Assembly (NCBI RefSeq): GCF_004358185.1
Contig: NZ_SMUV01000054.1
Span: 1 to 64,000 of the forward strand
DNA length: 64,000 nucleotides
Direction: 5' to 3'
Source of the DNA: Antarcticimicrobium luteum
GTDB taxonomy: Bacteria; Pseudomonadota; Alphaproteobacteria; Rhodobacterales; Rhodobacteraceae
Position numbers and translations under genes: made by a program. Shown in pieces: positions 62,360 through 64,000 of the stretch (position 1 is the first letter of the stretch; the number at the start of each line of letters is the position of its first letter). Below the pieces are notes generated by a model. It was not told where the DNA came from and made no database searches. It saw only the letters and a list, made by a program, of their open reading frames with translations.

Positions 62360-63826
62360 ATGGCATCGCGGGTGATACCGGTTGAGCCGTTCGACCTGGT
62401 GGTGATGGGGGCGACCGGCGATCTGGGCCGACGCAAGATCCTGCCGGCGCTGTTCCGGCGGTTCTGCGCCGGGCAGATGCCCGCCGGCGCGCGGGTGATC
62501 GGCGCGGCGCGGCGCGAGATGAGCCGCGCGGCGTTCTGCGACCTCGTCGCCGAGGCGGTGCGCGAGTTCAGCCCGAACCAGGCCGGCGAGCCGGGGATGC
62601 TGGAGGGCTTTCTGGGCTGTGTCGACTATCAGGCGATCGACGCGCGCGGCCCGGACGGCTGGGAGGCGCTGGCGGCGAAGCTGTCGCCGGGGCGGGTGCG
62701 GGCGTTCTACTTCTCGGTCGGGCCGAGCCTGTTCGGGGAACTTGCGCGGCGGATCCGGGAATTCGGCCTGGTCTCGGAGTTGACGCGAATCGTGGTCGAA
62801 AAACCCTTTGGCCACGATCTGGAGAGTGCGCGCGCGTTGAACCGCACACTCGCGGCGCAGTTCGACGAGAGCGAGATCTATCGCATCGACCATTACCTGG
62901 GCAAAGAGACGGTCCAGAACCTGATGGCGGTGCGCTTTGGCAACATGTTGTTCGAACCGCTGTGGAACAGCCAGTACGTGGACCACATCCAGATTACCGT
63001 CGCCGAGTCGGTGGGCGTTGGCGGGCGCGGGGAATACTATGATCGGGCAGGGGCCATGCGCGACATGGTCCAGAATCACCTGATGCAGCTGTTGTGCCTG
63101 ATCGCGATGGAACCGCCGGCGAAATTCGAGCCCGACGCGGTGCGCGACGAAAAGCTCAAGGTGATCCGGGCCCTCGACGTGGTCCCGCCGTATCACATCG
63201 TGCGTGGCCAATACGCCGCCGATCCACAGCTCCCGGAGGGACCGGCAAGCTATCGGGAAGAGGTAGGAAACCCGCGCAGTACCACCGAGAGTTACATCGC
63301 GCTCAAGGCGCATATCAGCAACTGGCGCTGGGCCGGCACGCCGTTTTATCTGCGCACGGGCAAGCGGCTGGTGGCGCGATCCTCGGTGATCAACGTGATG
63401 TTCAAGGACGCGCCGCATTCGATCTTTGGCGCCGATGCGGGCCGTCACGCCAATGTCCTGAGCATCCGGTTGCAGCCGAACGAGGGGATCACGCTGCACG
63501 TCACCATCAAGGAGCCGGGTCCGGGCGGCATGCGTCTGGTCGATGTGCCGCTGGACATGAGCTTTGCCGAGGCGCTGGGGCCGGGCGGGCGCGATCCGGC
63601 GGACGCCTATGAGCGGCTGATCATGGATGTGATCCGCGGCAATCAGACCCTGTTCATGCGCGGCGATGAGGTGGAAGAGGCCTGGGCCTGGACCGATCCG
63701 ATCATTGCGGGCTGGCAGTCGCGCGGCGATGTGCCTAAACCCTATGTCATCGGCAGCACCGGTCCAAACGACGCGGACCAACTGATGAAGCGTGACGATC
63801 GCAGGTGGCGGGGGATCAACCCATGA
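62360..63826 (+). CDS. zwf: Glucose-6-phosphate 1-dehydrogenase
   Basis: 488 aa. NADP loop GATGDLGRRK (17-26) and the substrate-binding block 'RIDHYLGKETVQNLMAVRFGN' identify it clearly; 'FYLRTGKRL' and 'VMFKDAPHS' follow. It oxidises glucose 6-phosphate in the Entner-Doudoroff/pentose phosphate route. ATG 62360 has CAGGAGG upstream. The stop overlaps the pgl start (ATGA). Confidence 0.97.
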   Translation: MASRVIPVEPFDLVVMGATGDLGRRKILPALFRRFCAGQMPAGARVIGAARREMSRAAFCDLVAEAVREFSPNQAGEPGMLEGFLGCVDYQAIDARGPDGWEALAAKLSPGRVRAFYFSVGPSLFGELARRIREFGLVSELTRIVVEKPFGHDLESARALNRTLAAQFDESEIYRIDHYLGKETVQNLMAVRFGNMLFEPLWNSQYVDHIQITVAESVGVGGRGEYYDRAGAMRDMVQNHLMQLLCLIAMEPPAKFEPDAVRDEKLKVIRALDVVPPYHIVRGQYAADPQLPEGPASYREEVGNPRSTTESYIALKAHISNWRWAGTPFYLRTGKRLVARSSVINVMFKDAPHSIFGADAGRHANVLSIRLQPNEGITLHVTIKEPGPGGMRLVDVPLDMSFAEALGPGGRDPADAYERLIMDVIRGNQTLFMRGDEVEEAWAWTDPIIAGWQSRGDVPKPYVIGSTGPNDADQLMKRDDRRWRGINP

Positions 63827-64000
63827 ACTTCGTGGATTACCCGGATCGGGAGATGCTGGCCATTGACCTCGCCAATTGTCTGGCGGGCGAACTGGAGTCC
63901 TATCTGCTGCGCCATGAGACCGTTTCCTTCGCGGTGCCCGGGGGCACCTCGCCGGGGGCGGTGTTCGACGCGCTCTGCGCCGCCGATCTGGACTGGGACC
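63823..64000 (+). CDS. pgl: 6-phosphogluconolactonase, partial (runs off window end)
   Basis: First 59 residues: 'MNFVDYPDREMLAIDLANCLAGELESYLLRHETVSFAVPGGTSPGAVFDAL'. The VPGGTSPG segment is the sugar-phosphate loop of the DevB/SOL 6-phosphogluconolactonase family. Translationally coupled to zwf, as is usual. The gene is intact as far as visible and is cut by the window edge. Confidence 0.9.
   Translation, partial: MNFVDYPDREMLAIDLANCLAGELESYLLRHETVSFAVPGGTSPGAVFDALCAADLDWD

Noticed and set aside
1-64000. CRISPR arrays, insertion sequences, prophage genes
   Set aside because: I saw no regularly spaced direct repeats, transposases, integrases or phage structural genes anywhere in the window.

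Overview
The window is high-GC DNA, almost certainly from an alphaproteobacterium of the Rhodobacterales (Roseobacter-type). The reasons are a usg gene, an Fnr-type regulator, several ABC and TRAP uptake systems, a zwf-pgl pair, many short-spaced operons, and SDR, acyl-CoA dehydrogenase and ThDP enzyme families common in that group. The species cannot be fixed from the sequence.

Layout. 0-12 kb is mixed housekeeping: an RTX/beta-helix secreted protein, an M20 amidohydrolase, a cold-shock protein, a DUF982 protein, a fatty-acid desaturase, a Crp/Fnr regulator, a flavin monooxygenase, an orphan EnvZ-like kinase, a metallo-hydrolase, and tRNA-Asn with a strong terminator. 12-17.3 kb is a glycolipid locus. 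It holds a DGDG-synthase-like GT4, a DAG-kinase-family lipid kinase, an MGDG-synthase-like GT28, a cNMP-binding/CPBP membrane fusion protein and a polytopic membrane protein.

17.6-30.8 kb is a sugar-phosphate catabolic island. Its parts are a class II aldolase fused to an SDR, a SorC regulator, MtnA-like isomerase and MtnK-like kinase, a ribose-type ABC transporter, an RbsD/FucU mutarotase, a RuBisCO-like protein (RLP) and a split transketolase. Two inverted repeats of the form GTCAA-N6-TTGAC sit at its two main promoter regions and suggest one regulon. The gene set fits import, C1 phosphorylation and isomerisation to a ketose 1-phosphate, followed by aldol cleavage and/or RLP rearrangement with transketolase. 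The rest of the methionine salvage pathway is absent from the window. I consider this the strongest candidate for an undescribed pathway.

30.8-37.7 kb pairs an M81 (MlrC-like) peptidase with a complete oligopeptide ABC transporter, transcribed divergently. 38-55.4 kb is a second catabolic island: a TRAP transporter, an ADP-forming acyl-CoA synthetase, two paired acyl-CoA dehydrogenases, two SDRs, a 3-hydroxyacyl-CoA-dehydrogenase-like enzyme, a LacI regulator, two ThDP decarboxylase-like enzymes, an NAD-dependent epimerase and an IclR regulator. A recurrent AT-rich repeat (TTTTGAAA-N4/5-TTTYANNN) occurs in three promoter regions of this island and is likely the LacI-family operator. 55.4-64 kb returns to housekeeping: a thioesterase, DoxX, gyrA, usg, an atypical RTX-like protein, a radical SAM enzyme, zwf and the start of pgl, which runs off the window.
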